From CAVTJL01 sp963735065 (lineage in GTDB: Bacteria > Pseudomonadota > Alphaproteobacteria > Geminicoccales > Geminicoccaceae): a DNA stretch of 64,000 nucleotides. Below are positions 52,790 through 61,287 of the stretch, in pieces (positions within the stretch are counted from its first letter, which is position 1; every line of letters begins with the position of its first letter). The notes under the pieces are model-generated. The model searched no databases. It was given only the letters and a program-made list of their open reading frames with translations, and was not told the origin of the DNA. A program made the translations under genes and the position numbers. The stretch lies in the NCBI GenBank assembly GCA_963735065.1, contig CAVTJL010000003.1:1-64000 (forward strand). The letters run 5' to 3'.

Positions 52790-53706
52790 TCACCCCCGCA
52801 GCTGGTCGGCCACCAGCGCCTGGTGCAGCGACACGCCGGCGGTGACGCCATCGGCCGACGCCAGGGTCGCGTTGTTGTGGGCCGGGCGCACGACGTCGCC
52901 GGCCGCGTAGACGCCCGGCACCGTGGTCATGCCCGTCTCGTCGATCCGGATCACCCGCCCGAAGGGCCCGTCGTCGAGCGCGCAGCCGAGCTGCTCGGCG
53001 ATCGGGCTGTTGAGCCGCGTCCCGCTCACGAGATAGAGCGCGCTCAGGGCCACCGACCTGCCATCGGCAAGCGCAACGCCCGTGAGCCCCGGCGCCTTGC
53101 ACCTACCAACGCCGCGATGCGGGCCGGCTCGATCGCGACACCGCGCCGGGCGAGCTGGCCGCGCGCCGCCTCGTCGAGCCCGTCTCGACCATTGAGAAAG
53201 AAGGTCACCGGTCCCCAATCGGCGACGACGATAGCCTGATGGGAGGAGATCGGCCCGACCGCGAGAACCCCCTGCCTCTCGCCGCGAAACTCGTAGCCAT
53301 GGCAGTAAGGACAGAAAAGGACGCTTTTGCCCCAACGCTCGGCCAGTCCCGGCATGTCCGGCAGAACGTCCGAGACACCAAAGGCCAGCACGAGCTTTCT
53401 GGCCGACAACGCCTCGCCGGACTCGAGCCGCACGCGGAACCCGCCAGCCAGATCCGGCTCGGCGCTCGTCGCAACGCCGTGGACGAGGGTGACGGTGGGA
53501 TAGACAGAAAGTCGCTCCCGTCCCTCGCGCGCCACCTCGACCGGATCGGCGCCGTCCCGTCCGAAGAAGCCATGGATCGCCGACGCGAAGCGATTACGCG
53601 GCAGCCCGGCGTCGACGACGCACACGCTTCGGCAGGCGCGCGCAAGCTGCATGGCGGCCGAAAGCCCGGCGAAGCTGCCACCGATGACGATCGCATCGAG
53701 CTGCAT
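52790..53706 (-). pseudogene. thioredoxin-reductase-like FAD oxidoreductase, frameshifted
   Basis: The gene encodes a TrxB-type flavoprotein of about 305 residues in two frames. The N-terminal frame has the FAD motif VIGGSFAGLSAAMQLA and the redox disulfide SVLFCPYCHGYEF. Near 53100-53110 the frame must shift by one base; the second frame continues with GVALADG and ends with TTVPGVYAAGDVV and ADQLRG at 52790. Both parts are well conserved, so the frameshift is recent or a sequence error. Its ATG (53706) touches the stop of the broken toxin gene. If repaired, it would use NAD(P)H to reduce a thiol partner. Confidence 0.8.
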
Positions 53707-54028
53707 CACCGTTCTCCAAGCCAGAGCCGGCGAGCGAGAGCCGGATCGTCGAGCGCCGCCACGAGCAGGGCGAGCGGCGTGTCGCTGATTTTCCGCGCCA
53801 GACGGCTGTCGGCGATGACGAGGATGGCGGCGGACGCCTCGGCACGGGCGAGCCAGATCTCATCATAGGCTGGATGGCCCAGCGCGAGCGCTATCACAAC
53901 CGCCCGCTCGGCGTAGCCTGCTGTCGGTCTGGTTTCCGTGATCACGGCGCGGACGGCGTCGATCACGAGCGGCGCCTGGTCGGTAGGCATTTCGCCGCGA
54001 CGCTCGCGTCGACGACGATCCTGGTCAA
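53706..54028 (-). pseudogene. PIN-domain toxin (VapC/FitB-like), frameshifted and shortened
   Basis: The N-terminal PIN motif RIVVDASVAAK (acidic Asp present) starts at TTG 54028, overlapping the antitoxin stop. That frame runs into a stop after CLPTRRRS. From about 53970 another frame carries the C-terminal part of a PIN domain (ALALGHPAYDEIWLARAE, then VIADSRLARK). The two would form a toxin of about 105 residues, shorter than the usual 125-140, so a central piece also seems lost. It is expected to be inactive as an endoribonuclease. Confidence 0.7.
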
Positions 54029-54279
54029 CGACGGATGTGGCGAAGCCCACGCAGAATGTCGGCGCTGTCGGTCTGGGGCACCGAGGGGGTCAGCGCCGCG
54101 ATCCTGTCGACAAGCGTCAGCAGCTCCTCGACGGTAGGTTGGCGGCCGTTCTCGCCGCGAGCCTCCCGTCGCAGGATCACGCGGACCTCGGCCTCCAGCG
54201 AGCGATCGTGCGCCTTGGCCAGCGCCTTCAGCTCGTGGAGCACCTCGCTCTCGATATGGCGCACGGTGAGGGTGGCCAT
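54025..54279 (-). CDS. FitA/VapB-type ribbon-helix-helix antitoxin
   Basis: An 84-residue protein with an N-terminal ribbon-helix-helix (MATLTVRHIESEVLHELKAL and SLEAEVRVILR), the signature of FitA-type antitoxins that bind their own promoter. ATG 54279 fits the family start and ATG 54285 is an alternative. Its TGA overlaps the toxin start. The antitoxin is intact while the toxin partner is broken. Confidence 0.85.
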   Translation of the reverse strand: MATLTVRHIESEVLHELKALAKAHDRSLEAEVRVILRREARGENGRQPTVEELLTLVDRIAALTPSVPQTDSADILRGLRHIRR

Positions 54280-54463
54280 GGGCATGTCTCACGGACGGAA
54301 TCGTCAGACAGAGATGGCTGCAAAATGCATGCGGCGTCAACGGAGCGCTCCGGCCCCTCACGCTGGGTGGTAGCGGCCGCCGGACCGGCGCGCCCCACGC
54401 GTCACGCCGCCGATACTCTCGGGGGCGGGGCGCCCGCCCGGTGAGCCCGGGCCGGCGCGGCCG

Positions 54464-55243
54464 TCAGAAAGCCGTGCGCTGCCTCCCGAGCTGGCGCTCC
54501 GCCAGCGCGCCGAAGAGCAGGCCGATCACCGTCCACATGATGACCTGCATGCCGATCGAGGTTGTCCTGAAGCGCCACAGCACGGCCGCCGGGAAGCCGT
54601 CCGGCACCTCGTTGATGGCGGGGAGGAGCAGCTGGATCGCGGCGATCACGACGATGAAGAACGCGCCGCCGAGCAGGACGGCGTTCCACGTTCCGAGGCG
54701 GGCGACAAGCCGCCTGCCGAGCGCCAGGGCGCCGGCGAAAGCCGCAAGCGAGCAGAGGATCATGACGAAAAAGAGCCCGGTGCGGAGGCCGATGGTCTCG
54801 GCCATGCCCACCGCCGGCGGGTTGGGCGGATATTTGATCGCCGGAACGAGGAAGATCACGAGGAAGGCGGCGCCGGCCAGCAGGGCGGCCGTGGCGCGCG
54901 GCCCGAAGGCACCGATGCGGCCATAGACGGCGGCGAAGACGAGCGCGAAGAGGCCACCCACGGCGGCGCCGTAGACGATGACGCCCGTGGCGAGCCCGAT
55001 CGTGCTCTGGACCCCGCGGCTCACCAGCGCCTCGTCGCCATGGTCATGCTGGGCTGCCATGGTCGTGTGCGCGTCGGCCGCCTGGGCGCCATGGACATGG
55101 GCTTCCTTGGCCAAGTCCATCTGCTCCTCGAAGGCGATGGCGCGGTCGACCAGTGGCTCGCCCACAAGCTTGGCGACAACGAAGGTGAGCAGGCCCGCGA
55201 CGACGCCGACGAGCATGCCCCTGATCAGGAGCGTTCTGACCAT
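54464..55243 (-). CDS. cbtA: CbtA-family cobalt transporter component
   Basis: A 259-residue membrane protein with five to six helices. The family sequence is FEEQMDLAKEAHVHG, a His-rich loop that could bind Co2+, and later PAIKYPPNPPAVG and GLRTGLFFVMI. Together with the small CbtB protein it is predicted to import cobalt for cobalamin synthesis. The gene follows cbtB by 16 bases under a cobalamin riboswitch. Confidence 0.92.
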   Translation of the reverse strand: MVRTLLIRGMLVGVVAGLLTFVVAKLVGEPLVDRAIAFEEQMDLAKEAHVHGAQAADAHTTMAAQHDHGDEALVSRGVQSTIGLATGVIVYGAAVGGLFALVFAAVYGRIGAFGPRATAALLAGAAFLVIFLVPAIKYPPNPPAVGMAETIGLRTGLFFVMILCSLAAFAGALALGRRLVARLGTWNAVLLGGAFFIVVIAAIQLLLPAINEVPDGFPAAVLWRFRTTSIGMQVIMWTVIGLLFGALAERQLGRQRTAF

Positions 55244-55259
55244 GGCGGGTGTGTCCTGC

Positions 55260-55463
55260 CTAGTGGCAGGGGAAGCCCAGCAGGTGCCGTCCGTCGTGCA
55301 GGAACTCGTGCACGTACATGCCGGGAACGATCGAGGTGGCGCCCTCGTCGATGCCCACGAAATAGAGCGCTGCCAGCAGCAGGACGGCGAAGACCAGCCA
55401 CGGAGCCAGCTCGCGCAGCGGGATGGGTCTTGCGGCGGCGGGGGTGAGGGTGGCTTGGCTCAT
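55260..55463 (-). CDS. cbtB: CbtB-family small membrane protein
   Basis: A 67-residue protein with one membrane helix (about 21-40) and a C-terminal His-rich tail (PGMYVHEFLHDGRH ... GFPCH) that probably chelates cobalt before transfer to CbtA. It is the first gene of the cbtBA operon, with the riboswitch in its leader. Confidence 0.92.
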   Translation of the reverse strand: MSQATLTPAAARPIPLRELAPWLVFAVLLLAALYFVGIDEGATSIVPGMYVHEFLHDGRHLLGFPCH

Positions 55464-55499
55464 GATCGCATCTCCAGGGATTCCGCGTCCCGTCAGGGT

Positions 55500-55630
55500 G
55501 CCTGTTCCGCCGCGGGTGAAGGTCTGACTTCCAGCTGCCGATCGGGGCAGCGGTTACAGTGGCGCGACCGTGCCGGACTTGCACCGGCTTCCTCGCACCG
55601 CGACCATGTCGAGAAGCCATGAAGATGAAG
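55500..55630 (-). promoter_or_regulatory. cobalamin riboswitch
   Basis: Read on the minus strand, 55588-55552 gives GCCGGTGCAAGTCCGGCACG followed by GTCGCGCCACTGTAACC, which is the B12-box core. It is preceded by GAGGAA and followed by a stem (GCTGCCCCGATCGGCAGC) and GAAGTCAGACC. All are standard elements of cobalamin riboswitches. It ends about 40 bases before the cbtB start, so high cobalamin should shut off the cobalt importer. The exact boundaries are estimated. Confidence 0.9.
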
Positions 55631-55695
55631 GCCTGTCAATGATCGTGCGCGCGGTGCCGGGCGACGCCCCGGCCTCGGCCTGATAGAGACGCCCG

Positions 55696-56262
55696 ATGAC
55701 CTTGCGCCTCATCCTGGTCTGCCATGCGGGCACGTCGGCCATGCGCGCCGGTGCCTTTCCCGCCGACGAGCCGATCGACAGCGCAGGCGCCGCGAAGGCG
55801 GGCGACCTCGCGCGCCGCCTGCCGCGCGCCGATCGCGCCTGGACCAGCCCGGCGCTGCGGGCCCGGCAGACGGCAGCAGCGCTCGGCCTCGATGCCGCCA
55901 TCGAGCCCGCCTTGGGCGACCTCGACTTCGGTCGGTGGACGGGCCAGACGCTCGCCGAGATCGAGGCAGAGGAGCCGCTGGCTCTCGCCGCCTGGCTTGC
56001 GGACCCCGCCACGGCCCCCCACGGCGGCGAGGATTTTTCGTCGCTCAGGGCCCGGGTGGGCGCCTGGCTCGACCAGCGTCGGGGCGAGAGGGGCCGTCTC
56101 GTCGCCGTCACCCATGCGGCCGTGATCCGTGCCGCCATCATCCATGCCATCGAGGCGACCGCGCGCTCCTTCGCCCATATCGACGTCGCCCCCCTCGCGC
56201 TCACCGAGCTCACCTGCACCGCCGGCCACTGGCGGCTCCGCTCGCTCGGCGTGACGCGTTGA
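55696..56262 (+). CDS. histidine phosphatase family protein
   Basis: A 188-residue phosphatase-fold protein. The nucleophile His is in LVCHAGT, where the common R-H-G triad reads C-H-A, and the second His is in AVTHAAVIRA. A Glu of the acid region is in the ALGDLDFGRWTG segment as Asp. It is divergent from the riboswitch-controlled cbtBA operon, and homologues with this sequence often sit beside cobalt and cobalamin genes. An alpha-ribazole-phosphatase-like role is possible but not shown. Confidence 0.82.
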   Translation: MTLRLILVCHAGTSAMRAGAFPADEPIDSAGAAKAGDLARRLPRADRAWTSPALRARQTAAALGLDAAIEPALGDLDFGRWTGQTLAEIEAEEPLALAAWLADPATAPHGGEDFSSLRARVGAWLDQRRGERGRLVAVTHAAVIRAAIIHAIEATARSFAHIDVAPLALTELTCTAGHWRLRSLGVTR

Positions 56263-56263
56263 G

Positions 56264-57778
56264 TCAGTGAAAAATGCCCTGCACGCGCCACATCGGCGGC
56301 TCGGTGTCACCGAAAGCGCCCTCGCGATGGACCCATAGGCGACGGCCGTCGGCCAGGGTCAGACGATAGAAATCGCGCAGCCGAAAGCCCTCGTCCTCGG
56401 GGCGCCACCATTCGGGGAGGATGCGCTCGGGTCCCTCGGCGTGGAGCACGGGCACCGGACCGTCCTGCCAGGCGAGGCGGGCCGGCGGGCCGTCGGGGAC
56501 GCGGGCCAGGGCCTCGGCCGGCAGGGGCTTCTCCCAGACGCGAAGCGGCCGCGGCTCCTTCGCGAGCCAGGGCCCGCCGGTCGGCAGCGCGGTCGCCGGC
56601 AGCAGCCGCACGGCGCGCTCGGGCACATGGCTCTGGGCCGGCTCGAGGCGGAGGACGCGCTCGGGGCCGAGGCGGGCCGCCAGCTGATCGACGAGCTGGG
56701 CCAGCGCCGTCTCGTCGGCGGCGTCGCCGAGGCCGGTCTGCCGGGCGCCCAACGGCGCCGTCTCGACCGCCTCGAGGATCATGATCTCGATGCCGAAGCC
56801 GACATCGAGGCCGTCGAGGTCGAGGGCGAGAAGACGCTCGAGATGGGCCGGGTCGCGCACCGGCCAGCCGGTGCTGGCCTCGAGCCGCGCCACCTCGCCG
56901 TCGACCCGATGCAGGCCGAGGACGACACGTCGCGCTCCTTCCTGCGCCCGCTCGAGATCCCGGCAGACGGACTGGAGCAGCCGGCGCATGGCGGCCGCGA
57001 TGTCCTCGGTCCGGCCGATCGGCTCGGGCCAGACGAGGCGGGCCTGGAAGCGGGCGGGCTCGGCCATGGGCGCGAAGGGCTCCTCGCCCTCGCCCCAGAA
57101 GCGGTCGAGGCGGGTCGCGAGATCGGCGCCGAAGCGGATCATGAGCGCCGACCGCGGCAGACGGACGAGCTGCCCGATCGTGCGCAGGCCGACCCGGCCC
57201 AGCGCCATGGTGGCCTCGGGTGCGATGCCCAGCGCCCGCACCGGCAGGGCGGCGAGGCGCTCCTCCTGGCCCTCGCCGGGAAGGATGCCGGCCGTGCCGA
57301 AGCGGGCCCAGGCCCAGGCCCGGCTCATCCGCCCGGCGATCGCGGCCCGGACGGTAAGGTCCTGGCGAGCGAAAGCCCGCTCCACGGCCGAGAGCAGGCC
57401 CGCCTCGCCGCCGAAGAGATGCGCGCAGCCGGTGATGTCGAGCATGATCCCGTCGGTGCCGTCGACGGCGAGGCGCGGGCTCCAGCGCCCGCACCACAGG
57501 CCCAGCGCCCCCAGCGCTTTTTTGTCATTCTCGGGCTCGGCCTCATGGACCAGGAGCGCCGGCAGCGCGGCGCGGGCGTCGGCCAGGGCCAGCCCCCGCC
57601 GCAGCCCGGCCTGCCGTGCCGCTCGGGTCAGGGCGGTGAGCCGCGGCACGCCATGATCGGGTGCCACCAGCGCCAGCGGCTGCTCGACTGCTAAAAGCTC
57701 ACCCCGCCGCCTGGCGGCGCGCGCCATCCGCTCGATCGGCCAGGCCGGCAGCCAGAGCGAAAGCCAGCGTCTGCTCAT
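56264..57778 (-). CDS. imuB: ImuB, Y-family polymerase-like SOS mutagenesis protein
   Basis: A 504-residue DinB-like protein of the ImuB type. The family start LSLWLPAWPIERMAR is clear, and the little-finger-like region reads LGAEL-type segments with a long C-terminal part (WWRPEDEGFRLRDFYRLTL). ImuB lacks the catalytic acidic residues of active Y-family polymerases and recruits the DnaE2 polymerase to the beta clamp. It overlaps imuA by 80 bases. No dnaE2 gene follows, as it does in the classical cassette, so DnaE2 must be encoded elsewhere. Confidence 0.92.
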   Translation of the reverse strand: MSRRWLSLWLPAWPIERMARAARRRGELLAVEQPLALVAPDHGVPRLTALTRAARQAGLRRGLALADARAALPALLVHEAEPENDKKALGALGLWCGRWSPRLAVDGTDGIMLDITGCAHLFGGEAGLLSAVERAFARQDLTVRAAIAGRMSRAWAWARFGTAGILPGEGQEERLAALPVRALGIAPEATMALGRVGLRTIGQLVRLPRSALMIRFGADLATRLDRFWGEGEEPFAPMAEPARFQARLVWPEPIGRTEDIAAAMRRLLQSVCRDLERAQEGARRVVLGLHRVDGEVARLEASTGWPVRDPAHLERLLALDLDGLDVGFGIEIMILEAVETAPLGARQTGLGDAADETALAQLVDQLAARLGPERVLRLEPAQSHVPERAVRLLPATALPTGGPWLAKEPRPLRVWEKPLPAEALARVPDGPPARLAWQDGPVPVLHAEGPERILPEWWRPEDEGFRLRDFYRLTLADGRRLWVHREGAFGDTEPPMWRVQGIFH

Positions 57779-58409
57779 CCCACGTCACCTCCCAGGAGCC
57801 GGCCGCCCCGCCCTTGATCCGCCAGAGCTCGAGCCGGAGGTGGAGCCCGTCGTCCATGGCCGAGGGCAGGGCAGGGGTCGCCCGCCAGCGGGTCAGGGCG
57901 GCGTTGGGCGCCGGATCGGGGGGGCCGTGGCGGAGCGCCAGGCCGGTGCCGCCGCCGGTCTCGGCGGCGAGCTGGAGGCGCCGGCTCGCCAGAAGGTCGA
58001 GCCGCCCGATCTCGGCCACGGCGCAGGCCACGGCCGGCGAGCGCAGCGCCTCCTCGAAGGCCCACAAGGCCTGCCGCTCGCCCGGCGCCCGGACGATCAG
58101 GAGCCGGGCAGGGTCGATCCCGTAGGGTCGCAGCCCCGGCCCGTAGAGCTCGCCATGCAGGGCTCCCAGCCGATCGCTCCGGCACCAGAGAAGAGCACCC
58201 GGCCGCTCGAGGCAGCGCCGCGCGAAGGCGATGGCGGCAGCGCTCGCCGCCGGCCCGCCGATCTCGTGCAGCGCCGCCGCCGGCAGGCCACCCCAGGGCA
58301 GATCCCCGTCGAGCGCCGGGCCGAGCCTGGCGACCTCGCGCCCGAGGGCCGTGCCGCCGCCCTCGATGGCGCGGATCCTGGCGCGCAGCCCGGCGAGATC
58401 GGAAGGCAT
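57699..58409 (-). CDS. imuA: ImuA, RecA-like SOS mutagenesis protein
   Basis: A 236-residue RecA/SulA-like protein that opens the imuA-imuB damage-tolerance operon. Recognisable points are LPWGGLPAAALHEIGG, the place of the RecA Walker region without a functional P-loop, and the C-terminal LRLELWRIKGG. ATG 58409 is 22 bases downstream of the LexA box. The long overlap with imuB suggests translational coupling. Confidence 0.9.
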   Translation of the reverse strand: MPSDLAGLRARIRAIEGGGTALGREVARLGPALDGDLPWGGLPAAALHEIGGPAASAAAIAFARRCLERPGALLWCRSDRLGALHGELYGPGLRPYGIDPARLLIVRAPGERQALWAFEEALRSPAVACAVAEIGRLDLLASRRLQLAAETGGGTGLALRHGPPDPAPNAALTRWRATPALPSAMDDGLHLRLELWRIKGGAAGSWEVTWDEQTLAFALAAGLADRADGARRQAAG

Positions 58410-58431
58410 CGGTGCGCTCGCCTCATTGAAT

Positions 58432-58446
58432 GTTCTTCTTTTGTTC
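58432..58446. promoter_or_regulatory. LexA (SOS) box of imuA-imuB
   Basis: GTTC-TTCTTTT-GTTC is an exact match to the alphaproteobacterial LexA direct repeat GTTC-N7-GTTC. It lies 23-37 bases upstream of the imuA start codon, in an AT-rich promoter. The operon is therefore expected to be induced by DNA damage. Confidence 0.9.
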
Positions 58447-58483
58447 TAATTTCGGCTGACGCGATGGTCAAGGCGTGCGGCGG

Positions 58484-59365
58484 TCATTCGACGATCGGCC
58501 GCGTCGTCTCCCCCTCCTCGGCGGTCGCCTTGAGCTCCGGCGCCACCTGTGCGTGGTTCAGCAGCGCCACCAGCGACACCCCGCCAACGATGTTGCCCAG
58601 GAGGGTCGGCAGGAGAAATCGCAGGAAATAGGCATGCCATGGGGCGGCCCCGCTCAGCACCGCGAAGCCGGCCTCGCTCGAGCCGGCGATCACGTGCGCC
58701 AGATGGCCCAGCGCCACGAGATAGGTCAGCAGCAGGATGATCCAGACCCGGGCGACGCCCGCCACCGGCAGCAGCCAGACCATCAGCGCGATCAGCCAGC
58801 CGGCAAAGATCGCCTTGACGAAGGTCACGCCGAAGTCGGCTTCCATCGTCCCCAGACCGAGCTCGACGAAAGCCCGGCTGGCCGGCTCCCCGAACACCCC
58901 GCTGGTCGCCACGACGAGGGCGAAGATCAGCGTGCCCACGAGATTGGCGGCCAGCACCACCCCCCAGAGCTCGGCCACCCGCCTCAGCGTCGGAAAATCC
59001 CGCCGGTAGAGCAGCGGCAGCACCGCGGTCAGCGTGCTCTCGGTAAAGAGCTGCTGCCGGCCGAGCACCACGATCAAAAAGCCCATCCCGTAGCCCAGGC
59101 TCGAGACGAGCGGCCGCCAGGGCTCGTCAGGCAGGGCCGCCTCGATCAGCCCCTGCGCCACCATCGAGAAGCCCATCGAGAGGCCGGCGGCGAGGCCCGA
59201 CCAGACGAGCGCCCACAGCGGACGGGACAGCTCGGCCTCGCCCTCCGCTCGGATGATCTCGTGCACGATCGCAGCGCGGGGCGCTGCTTCCTCGGCGACA
59301 CGGTGCCGCTCGCGCGGACTCAGAGCCTGGTCGGCCGGGCTCTCTTGCGGCGGATCGTCGTGCAT
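58484..59365 (-). CDS. formate/nitrite transporter family (FNT) channel
   Basis: A 293-residue membrane channel with six helices. FNT signatures are the broken helices LGYGMGFLIVVLGRQQLFTES and NLVGTLIFAL, and the C-terminal GNIVGGVSLVALLNHAQV. The N-terminal 50 residues are hydrophilic and charged. It looks closest to the YfdC-like group, whose substrate is not established. ATG 59365 (MHDDPP) is chosen; the frame opens to 59407. Confidence 0.9.
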   Translation of the reverse strand: MHDDPPQESPADQALSPRERHRVAEEAAPRAAIVHEIIRAEGEAELSRPLWALVWSGLAAGLSMGFSMVAQGLIEAALPDEPWRPLVSSLGYGMGFLIVVLGRQQLFTESTLTAVLPLLYRRDFPTLRRVAELWGVVLAANLVGTLIFALVVATSGVFGEPASRAFVELGLGTMEADFGVTFVKAIFAGWLIALMVWLLPVAGVARVWIILLLTYLVALGHLAHVIAGSSEAGFAVLSGAAPWHAYFLRFLLPTLLGNIVGGVSLVALLNHAQVAPELKATAEEGETTRPIVE

Positions 59366-59521
59366 GGAGTTGGGCTTTCGGCTACGGGACGCGACGGCGG
59401 GGGCCAAGGCCTGACATTTCAGAACCGGATACCGGCAACCAGAGTTCCGTTGGTCGAATTGTGGACATCGACCACGTGGAAGGTCACCTTCAGAGGGGAC
59501 AAGCGCCTGGGGAGCCGCCTG

Positions 59522-60220
59522 ATGGACCTGTTCGAGATCTCAATCACCATGTCGCCTGCTACCGTCGAGGCGCTTAACGAGAGCGGCTCTGCGCTCCTTG
59601 CTCTGCTCGGTGTCTATGGCGCCGACCGGACCGGCGAGCCGACGGCCTGGCTTCGGACGACGCCGGTCGAGACGCGGACCGTGATCGCCTTGAACGACGT
59701 TCTCAGCGCCTATCTGGAGAAGAACCTCGCCACGGGGGTGGTGAGAGAGAGTCGCCCCATAACGCTCGGCCAGGGTTTCATCGTTCCGGCCAGTGGACAG
59801 CCGACAGTCCAGCAGGGCGTCGTCCCGGGCTGGGTTTCCATCGTCAACAAGGGCACGGACGTCTGGACGAGCGGCCTCGGGGCCGGTCCCGAGTCCCTGC
59901 CGATCGTCGCCTTCACCCTGCACGGCAACAACGCGCTCTTCATCAGGCCCAGCTGGCGCGTCTTCCTCATGCTCTCGCCTGAGCCGGTGCCTGCTTCCGG
60001 CATCGTCGACCGCGCGACCGGCCCGGGTGTCCTGGTGGACCTGGGTGCGACGTCACCCGTTAACCTCGGCTACGACATCGACCAGGGCTGGAGCTGGCAA
60101 TCGCCGGTCGAGGCCCAGGCGGTGGCGCCGACCACCCTGTTGCAGCCGCTCCTTGTCCAGGTGCCCCCCGATCCGCCCGACGCCGCGGCGCTCGTCGCGC
60201 GGCTCGCCCAGGAGCCCTGA
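59522..60220 (+). CDS. hypothetical protein, 232 residues
   Basis: I do not recognise this protein. It has no signal peptide and no membrane helix. The sequence is rich in beta-strand-like alternating patterns (PIVAFTLHGNNALFIRPSW, GRVFL-like MLSPEPVPA) with a Ser/Thr- and Gly-rich character and few charged residues. One third lies in a region rich in Pro (VQVPPDPPDAAALV) at the end. ATG 59522 is the first start that gives a clean reading; the open frame extends far upstream without coding character. It is followed after 74 bases by an SRPBCC gene. Confidence 0.65.
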   Translation: MDLFEISITMSPATVEALNESGSALLALLGVYGADRTGEPTAWLRTTPVETRTVIALNDVLSAYLEKNLATGVVRESRPITLGQGFIVPASGQPTVQQGVVPGWVSIVNKGTDVWTSGLGAGPESLPIVAFTLHGNNALFIRPSWRVFLMLSPEPVPASGIVDRATGPGVLVDLGATSPVNLGYDIDQGWSWQSPVEAQAVAPTTLLQPLLVQVPPDPPDAAALVARLAQEP

Positions 60221-60294
60221 GCGGCCGCCCGGCCAGTGGCGCCGACCCCGCTTCTCGGCTAGGGTCCGCGCCAACGACGCTCGGGGAGGATCCC

Positions 60295-60738
60295 ATGCCG
60301 AAAGCCTATGCCAGCACCGTCATCGATGCGCCCGCCGCACGCGTCTGGGCCGTCATCCGCGACTTCAACGGCCTGCCCGTCTGGCACAGCGGGCTCGTCT
60401 CGAAGAGCGAGATCGAGGAGGGCAAGGCCGGCGACCAGGTGGGCGCCGTGCGCAGCTTCTATCTCGCCGACGGCGCTCATCTCCGCGAGCAGCTGCTGAG
60501 CCATTCCGACGCCGAGCGGAGCTATTCCTACAACTTCCAGAAAACGCCGTTCGACGTCCAGAACTACCACGCCACCATCCGTGTCACGCCCGTCACCGAC
60601 GGCGACAAGGCCTTCGTCGAGTGGTGGACGACGTTCGACTGCGACGTCGCCAAGAGCGCCGACTGGATCAGGGTCTTCGCCAGGGACGTGTTCCAGGGCG
60701 GGCTCGACGCGCTCAAGACGCACATGAAGAAAGGCTGA
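60295..60738 (+). CDS. SRPBCC (polyketide cyclase/dehydrase-like) family protein
   Basis: A 147-residue START/Bet-v1-fold protein with a hydrophobic pocket. The family start is ASTVIDAPAARVWAVIRDF, and WHSGLVSK and the C-terminal helix FQGGLDALKTHM follow. Ligand and function are unknown. It ends five bases before the fucU-like gene and starts at ATG 60295 after GGGGAGGATCC. Confidence 0.88.
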   Translation: MPKAYASTVIDAPAARVWAVIRDFNGLPVWHSGLVSKSEIEEGKAGDQVGAVRSFYLADGAHLREQLLSHSDAERSYSYNFQKTPFDVQNYHATIRVTPVTDGDKAFVEWWTTFDCDVAKSADWIRVFARDVFQGGLDALKTHMKKG

Positions 60739-60743
60739 GCGGC

Positions 60744-61232
60744 ATGCTGATCGGCATCGATCCCCTCCTGTCCGGCGAGGCGCTCTCCGTGCTCCGCGAC
60801 ATGGGGCACGGCGACACCATCGCCATCACCGACGCCAACTTCCCCTCGCACTTCCTGGGCCCGCCGGTGATCCGCATGGACGTCGACGCGACCCGCGCCG
60901 GCCGCGCCATCCTCTCGGTCATGCCGCTCGACAGCTTCGTCGAGCATGCCGTGCAGCGCATGGAGATCGACGGCAAGCCGCGCGAGCTCAACGACGGCCA
61001 CAAGGACTTCGAGGGCATGGTCGACGAGGTCGCCGGCGCCGGCTGGGGCAAGGGCTCGATCGAGCGCTTCCGCTTCTATGAGCAGACCCGCGAATGCGTC
61101 GCCGTCTTCGCCACGCTCGAGCGGCGGCCCTACGTCAACTACATCCTCTGGAAGGGCGTGCTCGACCCGACGGGCGCCGTCTGGCGCGTCGAGCGGCAGG
61201 TCGCTCCGCCCAGGGGAGGGCGCCGCCGCTAG
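60744..61232 (+). CDS. RbsD/FucU family sugar mutarotase
   Basis: A 162-residue FucU-type mutarotase that interconverts sugar anomers. The catalytic His/Asp region is DMGHGDTIAITDANFP near residue 20, and YVNYILWKGV lies toward the C-terminus. It is in an operon with the SRPBCC gene and a sugar epimerase 56 bases downstream. Confidence 0.92.
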   Translation: MLIGIDPLLSGEALSVLRDMGHGDTIAITDANFPSHFLGPPVIRMDVDATRAGRAILSVMPLDSFVEHAVQRMEIDGKPRELNDGHKDFEGMVDEVAGAGWGKGSIERFRFYEQTRECVAVFATLERRPYVNYILWKGVLDPTGAVWRVERQVAPPRGGRRR

Positions 61233-61287
61233 GAGCCACCCGACAGCCGGATCATCAGGCGAGGCGACCGACAAAAAAGGAACGGCG

